The notes: a model not told the origin generated them from the sequence alone. Counted from the first letter of the stretch, positions 52,837-61,818 are shown. The stretch: 64,000 bases of DNA from Levilactobacillus acidifarinae DSM 19394 = JCM 15949 (GCF_001434835.1 NZ_AZDV01000023.1:4982-68981), one strand, 5' to 3'. Program-made: numbers and translations.

Positions 52837-53937
52837 ATGTCATTAACTGCAGGGATCGTTGGCTTGCCTAACGTGGGGAAGTCAACCTTATTTAACGCGA
52901 TTACCAATGCCGGGGCCGAAATGGCCAACTATCCGTTCGCCACGATCGACCCTAACGTCGGCATGGTCGAAGTGCCAGACGCCCGCTTGGACCGGATTCA
53001 AGAATTGATTCCCGCCAAGAAGGTCGTCCCCACGACGTTTGAATTTACCGACATCGCCGGGATCGTCAAGGGTGCTAGCAAGGGTGAAGGCCTGGGAAAC
53101 CAATTTCTGGAAAACATTCGCCAGGTGGACGCCATCGTGCACGTGGTACGGGCGTTTGACGACGACAACATCACCCACGTGACCGGGAAAGTCGACCCCA
53201 TCGACGATATCGAAACCATTAACTTGGAACTAGGCTTGTCCGACTTGGACGCCGTGAACAAGCGCTTGGCTAAGGTCCAACGCGCCGCCAAGGGTAGTGA
53301 TAAGGAAGCCAAGGCCGAACTAGCGGTTCTCGAAAAGATTCAACCGGTCCTCGAAAATGGGGGCGCCGTGCGGACACTAGACTTTGACGAAGACGAACAA
53401 AAGATCGTCAAGGGCCTGTTCTTGTTGACCTCGAAGCCGGTACTGTACGTGGCCAACATTGCCGAAGACGACATGGCCGATCCTGAGAACTCCAAGTACT
53501 TCAAGGTCATTCAAGACTACGCCGCCAAGGAAGGCGCCGAAGCCATTGCCGTGGCCGCCGAAGCCGAAGAAGAAATTGCCGAACTCGACGATGACGAAAA
53601 GAAGGACTTTCTGGAAGCGGAAGGCGTCGAAGAACCCGGCTTGAACCGGTTGATTCGGGCGTCCTACCACCTCTTAGGCCTGGAAACGTTCTTCACGGCC
53701 GGTGGGAAGGAAACGCGGGCGTGGACCTACAAGACCGGAACCAAGGCGCCCCAAGCTGCGGGGATCATTCACTCCGACTTCGAACGCGGGTTTATCCGGG
53801 CCGAAGTTATGGCGTTTGACGATTTAGACAAGTACGAGACCGAAGCGGCCGTTAAGGAAGCCGGTAAGCTGCGGGTCGAAGGTAAGGATTACGTGATGAC
53901 GGACGGCGACATTGTCGAATTCCGCTTCAACGTTTAG
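52837..53937 (+). CDS. ychF: Redox-regulated ATPase YchF
   Basis: 366 aa. GIVGLPNVGKSTLFNAIT P-loop, ADFAT-like NYPFATIDPNVG, DIAGIVKGASKGEGLGNQFL, and a C-terminal TGS domain. Obg-family protein that hydrolyses ATP rather than GTP and associates with ribosomes and stress control. Five bases after DUF951. Confidence 0.96.
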   Translation: MSLTAGIVGLPNVGKSTLFNAITNAGAEMANYPFATIDPNVGMVEVPDARLDRIQELIPAKKVVPTTFEFTDIAGIVKGASKGEGLGNQFLENIRQVDAIVHVVRAFDDDNITHVTGKVDPIDDIETINLELGLSDLDAVNKRLAKVQRAAKGSDKEAKAELAVLEKIQPVLENGGAVRTLDFDEDEQKIVKGLFLLTSKPVLYVANIAEDDMADPENSKYFKVIQDYAAKEGAEAIAVAAEAEEEIAELDDDEKKDFLEAEGVEEPGLNRLIRASYHLLGLETFFTAGGKETRAWTYKTGTKAPQAAGIIHSDFERGFIRAEVMAFDDLDKYETEAAVKEAGKLRVEGKDYVMTDGDIVEFRFNV

Positions 53938-53950
53938 AAGGGATTCAACT

Positions 53951-54688
53951 ATGAGTGAAAACAAGCCAAAGTCACGGCCGCGGAATGCGGACGTGCATCA
54001 GAACCGCAACACCGTTGCCACCAATGAACGGACGGCGTTTGATAACCTGGGGTTGACCAAGCGAAACGCCGATTACATGTTCCGCTTCAACAAGGCCTTG
54101 GAAGGGACCAAGCTGACGCCCGAGAAGAAGGCCGCGGCCGTCCAAGAGATGGTCACCGAACTCGTCGAGGGGCAGAAGAGTGGGAAGACCGCGAAGAACC
54201 TCTACGGCGATATCGCGGACCGGGTGGCCTACGTGGTCGACGGACCGAAGCGCGAGGCCGAAACCAAGATCTTTGGTGGTCCCGACTACTGGCCCAATAT
54301 GGCCTACAACACGTTGACGTTCTTCATGATCTTCACGTTGTTGTTTGGGGTGATGTATCTCTTCTCGCCGAAGCTGATGCAAACCAGTAGCCCCGTGGGA
54401 ATCACGGCCATTCTGGTCAGTGCCCTGATTGCCGGGTTCCTGTTGCCGGTCATGCCCAAGCTGTTTGACCCGAAGATCAAGCACCGGTTCAACGGGTGGA
54501 TTCGGTTCCTCTTGACCCTGGTCGGGTTCGCGGTGTGGATGATCTTCTTCTACTTCGCCCAATTATTGCCTAAGGCCATCAACCCCGTGTTGATGCCGTG
54601 GCCAAGCATCATCGTCGGCTTATTATCGATTGCCGGAATGGTCTGGTTACGCCGTCGTTACACTATTCGTGGTGGGTTCTTCGGTTAA
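53951..54688 (+). CDS. DUF1129 family membrane protein
   Basis: 245 aa. A polar N-terminal half is followed by four hydrophobic segments (from MAYNTLTFFMIFTLLFGVMYL). DUF1129 proteins follow ychF in many lactobacilli; function unknown. ATG 53951 follows AAGGG; it lies 13 bp after ychF. Confidence 0.85.
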   Translation: MSENKPKSRPRNADVHQNRNTVATNERTAFDNLGLTKRNADYMFRFNKALEGTKLTPEKKAAAVQEMVTELVEGQKSGKTAKNLYGDIADRVAYVVDGPKREAETKIFGGPDYWPNMAYNTLTFFMIFTLLFGVMYLFSPKLMQTSSPVGITAILVSALIAGFLLPVMPKLFDPKIKHRFNGWIRFLLTLVGFAVWMIFFYFAQLLPKAINPVLMPWPSIIVGLLSIAGMVWLRRRYTIRGGFFG

Positions 54689-54710
54689 AACTCAATTTGA
54701 TAACTATTAG

Positions 54711-54747
54711 CTGTCAGCGCCCCAGACAATGGGGACTGGCAGTTTTT
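54711..54747 (+). terminator. Terminator of the segregation operon
   Basis: CTGTCAG.CCCC / GGGG.CTGGCAG stem followed by TTTTT. Confidence 0.85.
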
Positions 54748-54863
54748 GTTTGGGCGTCATGTAAGGTTGGTTACCTGCCTAAATCATCGATCGGACGTAA
54801 CCGCTTTATTTGCCGACCTATCAGCAACAGGTAGGCGTTAAAAATACTCCCGAAGATTTTGGG

Positions 54864-54913
54864 GGTACCGGTGAGCAGAGCAGTTGACCTTACCCCGGTA
54901 CCTTTCTACTATG
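54864..54913 (+). promoter_or_regulatory. Promoter of the first small secreted gene, with dyad
   Basis: TTGACC (about 54885), 17 bp, TACTAT. The spacer carries CCGGTACC (54895-54902), which pairs with GGTACCGG (54864-54871) upstream, so an operator spanning the -35 is possible. Confidence 0.6.
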
Positions 54914-54979
54914 GGGGTCGGATAGCCGGTTGGGGACCGGCGAACTGAAGTCCAAAAAATCATGATTGGGGGAGTTATC

Positions 54980-55480
54980 ATGAATAAGATTTTAACTAGT
55001 GCAACGGGTTTAGTTGCGGCGTTAGCGTTAGTCGGGGTTGCGGCCACGGCCAATGCCGATGGGACCACGGGTAATCCGGGTATCAATAATGCTCAATTAA
55101 CGGCTACGGCGACCACTAATGGTCAATTAGCCGACGATGATTCGGTTTACTTTCCGCAAATTGCGAGTGGTCACACGGTAACTGCCCATGCGGCGGCTCA
55201 ATCCCGGGTGCCGGCCACGCGCCAACTGCGGCTGAGTGCGCGCTATCACCAAAACGGGCGAACGTTGACCTTCTTGAAGGCTCAGCGTGGGACCGTTTTG
55301 ACTCTGCATAACGGGAAGCAACAGTGCGTTAAGCGTCTGACTATTGCGCGGGATGGTCGGTTAACGGTTAAGCTGACCCGGGCTCAAGCCCAGCAATTAG
55401 GTGCCCAGCGGACCTTTGACTATACCGTGACGACAACCGGTATGCGGCCGTACACCGTTAAATGTGTTATTTTGAAATAA
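54980..55480 (+). CDS. Small secreted protein, array member 1
   Basis: 166 aa. Signal peptide MNKILTSATGLVAALALVG ending ATANA. After a Thr/Ala-rich part with DSVYFP comes an approximately 80-residue C-terminal domain (LRLSARYHQNGRTLTFLKAQ ... RPYTVKCVILK) shared with members 3-5. The domain is basic and beta-rich, with one Cys. Released or bound to wall polymers by charge. Function unknown. ATG after TGGGGGAG. Confidence 0.85.
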   Translation: MNKILTSATGLVAALALVGVAATANADGTTGNPGINNAQLTATATTNGQLADDDSVYFPQIASGHTVTAHAAAQSRVPATRQLRLSARYHQNGRTLTFLKAQRGTVLTLHNGKQQCVKRLTIARDGRLTVKLTRAQAQQLGAQRTFDYTVTTTGMRPYTVKCVILK

Positions 55481-55488
55481 GGTTAGGG

Positions 55489-55516
55489 GAGTTATCAGTG
55501 ATGATAACTCTTTTTT
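55489..55516 (+). terminator. Terminator of array member 1
   Basis: GAGTTATC / GATAACTC stem with TTTTTT. Confidence 0.85.
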
Positions 55517-55670
55517 AATGCTTGATTTTCAGGACGATTTCAAAATGAATAACTAATTTTGGAAACATTTCAGAAGCTTGTGAAGGTGGTCGCTAAATGC
55601 ACTAATAGCAGTAAAGCGGCCTTCACAAAAATAAAAACGGCTTCTTATAAATTGAAAGCGCATCCGCCCT

Positions 55671-55699
55671 TGACAGACGTTTCAGGACTTTATAGAATG
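55671..55699 (+). promoter_or_regulatory. Promoter of array member 2
   Basis: TTGACA, 17 bp, TAGAAT: near-consensus, about 50 nt before the ATG. Confidence 0.75.
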
Positions 55700-55748
55700 A
55701 AACTTGCATAGAGAATATAGAGAAATCATTTGATTAGGAGATACTTTC

Positions 55749-55949
55749 ATGGAAAAAGTTTTTGGAATTGTAACTGGTGTCGTTGTTGTTTTAGGATTAG
55801 CTGGCGTGGCGGCCACGGCTAGTGCCGATACCACCATCAAGCCCGTCTACCGGAGTGAAAACGTCAAGAACTTAACGCACGTGAACGCCGGCTTATCCGC
55901 CAACGATTCCGTCTACTTCCCGCACGTGTCGACTGCGGCAACGAAGTAA
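55749..55949 (+). CDS. Small secreted peptide, array member 2 (short form)
   Basis: 66 aa. Signal peptide of the array type (VVLGLAGVAATASAD), then about 38 residues including SANDSVYFPHVS, the same DSVYFP motif as member 1. It lacks the C-terminal domain. Strong promoter and own terminator suggest a real, secreted peptide of about 4 kDa rather than a simple remnant. Confidence 0.75.
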   Translation: MEKVFGIVTGVVVVLGLAGVAATASADTTIKPVYRSENVKNLTHVNAGLSANDSVYFPHVSTAATK

Positions 55950-55962
55950 TCTAACCAATTGT

Positions 55963-55989
55963 GAGACCGCCTGTTGGGTGGTCTTTTTT
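55963..55989 (+). terminator. Terminator of array member 2
   Basis: GAGACC.CC / GG.GGTCTTTTTT hairpin. Confidence 0.75.
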
Positions 55990-56122
55990 GGTGTCGGCGG
56001 GTGATTACACGGTGAGTATGGCTAACTAGTCACCCTAACCACACTGGTGGCTAAAAGCCGTGACGAAGGCGTTTAACGGTGACGGGGCCCCGTCAGTGAC
56101 CACCTTAAAATCTGAGTCGAAC

Positions 56123-56173
56123 GGCTATCTTGACTCTAAATCACCGGGCCACTAGACTGGGTTGCAGATAGCC
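56123..56173 (+). promoter_or_regulatory. Promoter of array member 3 flanked by an inverted repeat
   Basis: TTGACT (56130-56135), 17 bp, TAGACT (56153-56158). GGCTATCT (56123-56130) and AGATAGCC (56166-56173) flank it. The AGATAGCCA motif recurs in the leader of member 4. Confidence 0.65.
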
Positions 56174-56211
56174 AGAGGTGACTACCGATCTATTTCTAGG
56201 GGGAGTTCTTT

Positions 56212-56586
56212 ATGAAAAAGATTTTAGGTTATGTTGCTGGTGTCGCTGCGATTTTAGCTTTAGGTGGGTGTGCGTCAACGAGTGCCCAAGGGAGTAAGTC
56301 ATCCGTTAAGACTTTATCAACAACTAAGCAGATGAAGTTACGGACGCCCTATAAGAAGAACGCTCGTCAGCTCGACTTTACGAACGGACGTAAATCCGCT
56401 AAGTTAACGGTCTTAAATGGCAAGAAGCAGTGCGTGAAGAAGTCTAACGTGGCTAAGAAGGGGAACTTCACATTGAAGCTGACTAAGGCGCAAGCTAAGA
56501 AGCTGAGTCAATGTTCCACCTTCAAGTATTCCGTCGCCCAAAAGGGTTACAAGACGTATACGGTCACTAATCCAGTGACGAAATAA
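56212..56586 (+). CDS. Small secreted protein, array member 3 (possible lipoprotein)
   Basis: 124 aa. Signal MKKILGYVAGVAAILALGGC: the LGGC ending is an acceptable lipobox, whereas the paralogs have LAGV or LVGV there. The C-terminal domain (KLRTPYKKNARQLDFTNGRK ... YKTYTV) matches members 1 and 4. It is Lys-rich. Likely tethered to the membrane if lipidated. RBS TAGGGGGAG. Confidence 0.82.
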   Translation: MKKILGYVAGVAAILALGGCASTSAQGSKSSVKTLSTTKQMKLRTPYKKNARQLDFTNGRKSAKLTVLNGKKQCVKKSNVAKKGNFTLKLTKAQAKKLSQCSTFKYSVAQKGYKTYTVTNPVTK

Positions 56587-56609
56587 CCTAGGTAAACACG
56601 GTTATCGAG

Positions 56610-56633
56610 AGTCGGCCACGTGCCGACTTTTTT
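56610..56633 (+). terminator. Terminator of array member 3
   Basis: AGTCGGC / GCCGACT stem with TTTTTT. Confidence 0.85.
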
Positions 56634-56831
56634 GTATTTAATGGTGTGCAGGAAAAATCATGACGCGTGCTTACATTTTATCCGTTTAGTAAGAAATTTG
56701 ATGAAAGACTTGACGATATAATTAATTAACCTTTGCTTGGCGGCTTTAATAAAAGGGGGCCTAATCGCTGAAGTGACGTGCGTTTTGCCGAATTAAGCCG
56801 TTAAGAAATGATCCCGAAAATGACGAATGCT

Positions 56832-56859
56832 TGACTCTGGTAGGGGCCCTTCTAAAATG
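56832..56859 (+). promoter_or_regulatory. Promoter of array member 4
   Basis: TTGACT, 16 bp, TAAAAT, followed by GGATTGTAGATAGCCA, nearly the same leader start as member 3. Confidence 0.6.
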
Positions 56860-56922
56860 GATTGTAGATAGCCAATGCCTGCGACGACTGACTATAATCT
56901 TAAACTCTGAGGGGGAGTTTTC

Positions 56923-57507
56923 ATGAAAAAGGTTTTAGGATACGCTGCTGCTTTAGTCGCTGCGTTGTCACTTGCTGGTGTTGCGGCAACTTCCGCACAT
57001 GCGGACGGTGCGTCAGCCAATGCGGCTAGTGGGGTCAGCAGCAGTACATCGTCGGACACTTACAATGCCTCGTTTAGTTTTGATGGGGGCGGCAACACGG
57101 CCACACCAACGGCTGATTCTAGTTCGGCCGTAAGTTCTAGCTCAGCAGCCAGTTCCAGTTCAGCGGCTAGTTCCAGTTCCTCAGCGGAATCTAGCAAGCC
57201 CGAAAAGCCAGCCAAGAAGCCAGCCAAGGTCGTAACGAGTGCCAAGAAGATGCGGGGTCGTTTGCGTTATCGTAAAGGTAGTCGTGTTGTGCTTTTCCAA
57301 AAGGGCCGCAAGGGCGCTAAGGTAACGTTGCGGAACCGCAAGGGCCAAACTGTGCTGAAGTTTGACGTCAAGCACGACGGTAAGTTCAGCATCAAGTTGA
57401 GCAAGAAGGAAGCCGAAAAGATTGCTAAGTACGGCAAGTACTTTACCTTTACGGTTGCCGAAAAAGGTTACAAGACCTACACCGTTAAGTATGTGATCTT
57501 CAAGTAA
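56923..57507 (+). CDS. Small secreted protein, array member 4 with Ser/Ala linker
   Basis: 194 aa. Signal peptide MKKVLGYAAALVAALSLAG ending TSAHA. A low-complexity Ser/Ala linker (repeats of ASSSS, about residues 65-88) and a Lys/Pro stretch lead to the shared C-terminal domain (MRGRLRYRKGSRVVLFQKGR ... YKTYTVKYVIFK). Very basic domain, pI surely above 10. May bind teichoic acids or DNA; function unknown. RBS TGAGGGGGAG. Confidence 0.85.
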   Translation: MKKVLGYAAALVAALSLAGVAATSAHADGASANAASGVSSSTSSDTYNASFSFDGGGNTATPTADSSSAVSSSSAASSSSAASSSSSAESSKPEKPAKKPAKVVTSAKKMRGRLRYRKGSRVVLFQKGRKGAKVTLRNRKGQTVLKFDVKHDGKFSIKLSKKEAEKIAKYGKYFTFTVAEKGYKTYTVKYVIFK

Positions 57508-57522
57508 CTCGAAGTTGAGTTT

Positions 57523-57560
57523 AAAAAACGCAGGGGATGCTAGTCTCCGGCGTTTTTTTT
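57523..57560 (+). terminator. Terminator of array member 4
   Basis: Hairpin AAAACGC.. / ..GGCGTTTTTTTT. Confidence 0.75.
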
Positions 57561-57574
57561 CGGCCCAATGCAAG

Positions 57575-57661
57575 CGAAACCCTTTCCACAAGCAGATTCA
57601 TAGCAAATTGCGAGCAGCGAAGGGTTTCGACTTGGTGGGGGAGAATGACGACTCGTATAAT
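57575..57661 (+). promoter_or_regulatory. Promoter of array member 5 with upstream dyad
   Basis: TTGGTG (57632-57637), 18 bp, TATAAT (57656-57661). A 10-bp dyad CGAAACCCTT / AAGGGTTTCG (57575-57584 / 57620-57629) ends just before the -35. Confidence 0.6.
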
Positions 57662-57696
57662 ACAGCGTAAGTTAACTTGAAAGGGAGTTGGAAGAA

Positions 57697-58086
57697 TTGG
57701 GGGAATTGATTCAGATGACGACGGCTAGTGTGGACCCACGTGCGGATCAAGAAACGATTGTGATTGTGCCTCGGAAGAAACATTTACCGGTGGTCAAGGG
57801 GCCGTTAACGACCCAGTCGCAGCTAGTTAGGCCGACTTTACGGCTCAAGGCGATTCGACCGAAGAAACGACAACTGCGTTTTCATCACGGGCAGCGGGGG
57901 ATGACGGTGATTCTACGCGACCAGGCCCATCAGGTCGTGCGGGTGGTGCGAGTCACTCGGCGGGGGAAGCTCACGGTGTCCCTTTCCAAGCAACAATTAC
58001 GGACCCTGACGGCCGGACCGTTTTACGTGACGGTGCTAGTTGCTCAACACCCGGCAACGACCGTGAAGTACGTGGTAGCCGGTTAA
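57697..58086 (+). CDS. Array member 5: C-terminal domain without signal peptide
   Basis: About 129 aa. The domain of the array (TLRLKAIRPKKRQLRFHHGQ ... TTVKYVVAG) is present but no signal peptide precedes it; the strong TATAAT promoter leaves no room for one. The start is unclear (TTG 57697 with GGGAG, or ATG 57715). It is Arg-rich rather than Lys-rich. It may act in the cytoplasm or be a non-functional copy. Confidence 0.65.
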   Translation: MGELIQMTTASVDPRADQETIVIVPRKKHLPVVKGPLTTQSQLVRPTLRLKAIRPKKRQLRFHHGQRGMTVILRDQAHQVVRVVRVTRRGKLTVSLSKQQLRTLTAGPFYVTVLVAQHPATTVKYVVAG

Positions 58087-58253
58087 TCAATAACTAAATT
58101 AATTGTAAGGTGATCTAGTGATCGGCTTTTTTTCACGATGAAATGGTTGAAGCCACCCGTTAGCTGCCCCATAATGCGAACCGAATAGCGGCGAGAACAA
58201 CCCTCGTTGCCACGGTGAGGACTTGATCTCAGGGGGAGAATGGGTGACCGTGT

Positions 58254-59906
58254 GTGTTGGCTAAATTAAAAGCAAAATTGAATAGTCGGGAGTGCCAGTA
58301 CCTGGCATTGTTTACGCTACTGGGCTTCTTTATCATGTTGATCTGTTCGTATACGTCTCCGGCGTTTTACTTTGATTATTCGCCGGATAACAACGCCTTT
58401 TTCACGGTGGGAAAGGCCATGGCGCACGGTCAGGTCTTATATAAAGATATCTTTGAACAAAAGGGACCGTACATTTACCTGCTGCACGTCATCGCGTACT
58501 TAGTGGCGCAACGGAGTTTCGTGTTCATTTACTTCTACGAGTCGCTGACCCTGATTGCGTCGATGTATCTGACGTACCGAATCGCTAAACTGGTGTTGAC
58601 CACGCCGCAAGCTTTACTGGTCGGCATTCTATCGCCCGCGTTGTTTTTGTACCACCCGTACTACGATTATGGGGACACGGCGGAATTTTTCGCCCTGCCA
58701 CTGATTCTATCGTTGATTTATCTAATCATGTTACTAGTGGTGCACCACTTACGGGTCAGTCCTTGGTGGTTCTTCGCTCAGGGTTTATTCGTTGGGATTG
58801 AATTTTTCTCAAAGTACACGCTGTTGGGGGGCTGGATTGTCTTTTACTTGTTCATGGGCGTTTATTTGTTGCGGCGGAAGAATTGGTTGATGTTAAAGCA
58901 GCTGATTCTCTGGAGTGGCGCCGGTTTTCTGCTTGCAACGGTGCCGTGGATTGTCTACTTTGCGGTGGTCCACGGGTTAAAGAGCTTTATCGCTGTGTAT
59001 TTTCTGTTTAACACGCAGGTCTACATGACGTCGTCCGTGTCGTTTTTCGCCAATCTGGTACAATCGACCAGCCTCTTGTCCCAGTTCTTCTTGTCCAGCG
59101 TGGTCTTCTTCATGTTGGGCCTGGTGGGGACACTGGCTATCACCTTCCGGACGGATATCTTACCGGGGACCTTCGCCAAGAGCCTATATCTGTTAGTCTT
59201 TTTGGGGAACGACATCTTTGCGCTGTACGGGTACAGTAGCGGGAACGTTTTTCAATACTATCAATTGGTTTATTTTCCATTCTTTGTCTTGCCGCTGATT
59301 TACTTCTGCAAGCTCTTCTTCGACCGGCAAACGATTCGCAGTGACGACGATGTCTTGACCATTCTGGCAACGATTCTGGTCAGCTTATTCCTGGTGCTGG
59401 GCGTCAACAACAACTTCACCAGTTCCCGGTTGTTTCCTAACAACGCGTCCGTGACGGATCGGCACACCAAGGTGCCCCAGGCACCCGCACAGACCGAGTT
59501 TGGTGATTTGATGCGGGCCCAAACGACCGGGAAAATGACCTTACTGAACTATGGCTCAATTGATATGGGCTTTTACACCGCTTCGGGGGCCGTGCCGACC
59601 CAGTATTACTTCCAGAATTACAACATTCCGGCCCGAAGCGATCCCACAATCCTGAATTCACAGGTCAACGCAATTCGCCATAAGCAGGTGGAATGGGTGG
59701 TCTTTAACACGCCTGCGGGGAAGTCACCACAAGCTTGGAAGGGGCTATCGTATAAACCGGGGCAAATCACGGACGGCAACTTGAATCCGGGGACCGCTCA
59801 GATGAGTAAGTCGCTCTACCGCAATTACCGGTATGTTGCGCAACATACACAGAGTTTTGAAAACATGAACGTGACGTATTGGCTATTCCAACGGAAAGGA
59901 AATTAA
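58254..59906 (+). CDS. Polytopic membrane protein, GT-C glycosyltransferase-like
   Basis: 550 aa, about 10-11 hydrophobic segments. The first extracytoplasmic loop has FDYSPDNNAFFTVGKAMAHG and then YKDIFEQKGP, the acidic loop typical of GT-C (PMT/ArnT-like) enzymes using polyprenyl-linked sugars. The C-terminal 150 residues are extracytoplasmic. Start at GTG 58254 or TTG 58257; spacing from GGGGGAG is long. It may glycosylate wall polymers or surface proteins. Confidence 0.8.
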   Translation: MLAKLKAKLNSRECQYLALFTLLGFFIMLICSYTSPAFYFDYSPDNNAFFTVGKAMAHGQVLYKDIFEQKGPYIYLLHVIAYLVAQRSFVFIYFYESLTLIASMYLTYRIAKLVLTTPQALLVGILSPALFLYHPYYDYGDTAEFFALPLILSLIYLIMLLVVHHLRVSPWWFFAQGLFVGIEFFSKYTLLGGWIVFYLFMGVYLLRRKNWLMLKQLILWSGAGFLLATVPWIVYFAVVHGLKSFIAVYFLFNTQVYMTSSVSFFANLVQSTSLLSQFFLSSVVFFMLGLVGTLAITFRTDILPGTFAKSLYLLVFLGNDIFALYGYSSGNVFQYYQLVYFPFFVLPLIYFCKLFFDRQTIRSDDDVLTILATILVSLFLVLGVNNNFTSSRLFPNNASVTDRHTKVPQAPAQTEFGDLMRAQTTGKMTLLNYGSIDMGFYTASGAVPTQYYFQNYNIPARSDPTILNSQVNAIRHKQVEWVVFNTPAGKSPQAWKGLSYKPGQITDGNLNPGTAQMSKSLYRNYRYVAQHTQSFENMNVTYWLFQRKGN

Positions 59907-59951
59907 TGAAGGCACGAATGTTATGAGGCGTCAGTGGGGGAGTCTGGTAGA

Positions 59952-61661
59952 ATGACGCAATTGATGCGACGAGTAGTTACCAAGTATTGGTGGCAGTTAG
60001 AGCTACTGAGTTTTGTTGTGCTCAGCCTGATTTGGATCTTACCCTGGGGCTTTTCCGGCAAAATTTATTTGGGCGATGACCTGGGGTTTCATCTGAACCG
60101 GATTCAGGGCTTAGCCAAGGCTATCCAGCTGAGCGGCAATTGGTGGCAGATCCCGGCGGTCTCAACCGCGGCCTTTAGCGGGTGGGGCTATCCCATCAAT
60201 CTGTTCTACCCGGCCGCCGCTTTATTACCGGCGGCTTGGTTGCAAACCATTGCTAGCGGCGTCGGTGGGTATTACGTTTTCTTGGTTTTATTGAACGTCT
60301 TGACCTTGTGGGTGGCGGCCATGGTCGCAGCGCGCTTACTTCCGAGTCGGGCCCAGGCCTTCTTAGCCGCCGTAATCTACGGGTTTGCGCAATACCGATT
60401 CCTGGACTTCTTCGTGCGGGGATCATTAGCGGAAGGCATCGTCTTTACCTTTCTACCACTGATTTTCTATGGGGTCTACAGTATAACGATCGGTGATTAC
60501 CACAAGTGGCCATGGTTGGCCGTGGGGATGGCGTTGATTGCGCTGACCCACGTGATTTCACTAGTCCTTAGTAGTGTCGGGGTCATCATTATGCTGAGCC
60601 TTTGGGGCTTGCGGCGTAAGGAACTCCGAGTACGGGGGTTACGTTTCGGCGCCGCCGCGGGATTGGCCGTTTTGCTGTCACTAAGCTTTCTGGGACCGCT
60701 GGTAGAGCAACTCCGTCACGTGGGTAAGCTGGGAATCGCCCAGTACACGTTGGCGGACAGTGCCACCCACTTAGGTGATCTGCTTTGGAACTCGTTAAAC
60801 GATGCGGTCGCCTCCAACGCAATCAATTTCGGGGTCTTACTATTGGTTACCAGCGTGCTGGCCATCATCGTTTGGCGGCAGTTGCGACCGTTTGACCGCT
60901 ATTGCTTAGTCCTGGGGGGCATCTTCGTGTTTCTGGCCACGAACCTCTTTCCGTGGCCCCTCTTTCAAGGCTTACTGGGAACCATTCAATTTCCATGGCG
61001 GTTTTTGGCCATGGCCGACTTCCCGTTAGCGTTGGTTGGCGCCAGGGCCGTGATGGTGGTTACCCGAGCCAAGACCTTCCAACGAACGCTGATGGTGGTT
61101 CCGGTGGTGACAGCCATTGCCGTGGGTTTGTCCTTTAGCGCAAGTGCCACCCTTTACCGTTCGGTCGGGCCGAATAACGCTAAAGTGGTCACCAACGCGA
61201 CCTATCTGGCCAACGCTACGCGGGACACTACGACCGATTATGTGGCGCAACGGGGACTGGTTTCCATGGCGGCGGTCCGGACACACTCGATTCCGGTCAT
61301 GAACACCCAACCTAACGGGCAACAGCCGGCGTCATTACAACAGCTAGCCGTGCGCCCCGTAGCCAACGGACTGGTCTACACGGTGAAGAGTACGACGGCG
61401 CAAGAGATTAAGTTACCGCAACTGGATTATTACGGGTACCACGTCTTCGTTAATGGTCGCGAACAGACACCACGCCTCGACAGTAATGGTGTGGTCCACA
61501 TTCACGTGAATACCGGGACCAGTCAGATTCGCTACGTCTATCAGCGTACGACTGTGCAGTACTTGACCAGTGGGCTAACCTGGTTGGCCTGGATAAGTTT
61601 GATTGGCGTTGGCTGTTGGCGGTGGCTCCAGCGACAACGTCGGTTAACCGCTAAAAATTAA
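59952..61661 (+). CDS. Polytopic membrane protein, YfhO/GT-C-like
   Basis: 569 aa, about 12 hydrophobic segments. The first loop GDDLGFHLNRIQGLAKAI has the Asp-Asp/His motif of GT-C-like proteins (6-pyruvoyl-tetrahydropterin-synthase-related membrane family), followed by GWGYPINLFYP. A C-terminal beta-rich region faces outward, then a last helix and RQRR tail. ATG 59952 follows GTGGGGGAG. Likely pairs with the upstream gene in surface glycosylation. Confidence 0.8.
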   Translation: MTQLMRRVVTKYWWQLELLSFVVLSLIWILPWGFSGKIYLGDDLGFHLNRIQGLAKAIQLSGNWWQIPAVSTAAFSGWGYPINLFYPAAALLPAAWLQTIASGVGGYYVFLVLLNVLTLWVAAMVAARLLPSRAQAFLAAVIYGFAQYRFLDFFVRGSLAEGIVFTFLPLIFYGVYSITIGDYHKWPWLAVGMALIALTHVISLVLSSVGVIIMLSLWGLRRKELRVRGLRFGAAAGLAVLLSLSFLGPLVEQLRHVGKLGIAQYTLADSATHLGDLLWNSLNDAVASNAINFGVLLLVTSVLAIIVWRQLRPFDRYCLVLGGIFVFLATNLFPWPLFQGLLGTIQFPWRFLAMADFPLALVGARAVMVVTRAKTFQRTLMVVPVVTAIAVGLSFSASATLYRSVGPNNAKVVTNATYLANATRDTTTDYVAQRGLVSMAAVRTHSIPVMNTQPNGQQPASLQQLAVRPVANGLVYTVKSTTAQEIKLPQLDYYGYHVFVNGREQTPRLDSNGVVHIHVNTGTSQIRYVYQRTTVQYLTSGLTWLAWISLIGVGCWRWLQRQRRLTAKN

Positions 61662-61681
61662 GGCTTAAAGCTTAATACTTG

Positions 61682-61706
61682 GACCGTTCTGTAGGGAACG
61701 GTCTTT
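61682..61706 (+). terminator. Terminator after the membrane protein pair
   Basis: GACCGTTC / GAACGGTC stem with TTTT. Confidence 0.8.
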
Positions 61707-61818
61707 TGAGTTTGAAATAAGTTTAATAATGCCATCACTAGTTTCTTCATAATGACCGTGAAAATCTCGTGACCGATGGTGTTTTTGCTGAAAAACCATG
61801 AAAGTTCGATGAGAAGCC

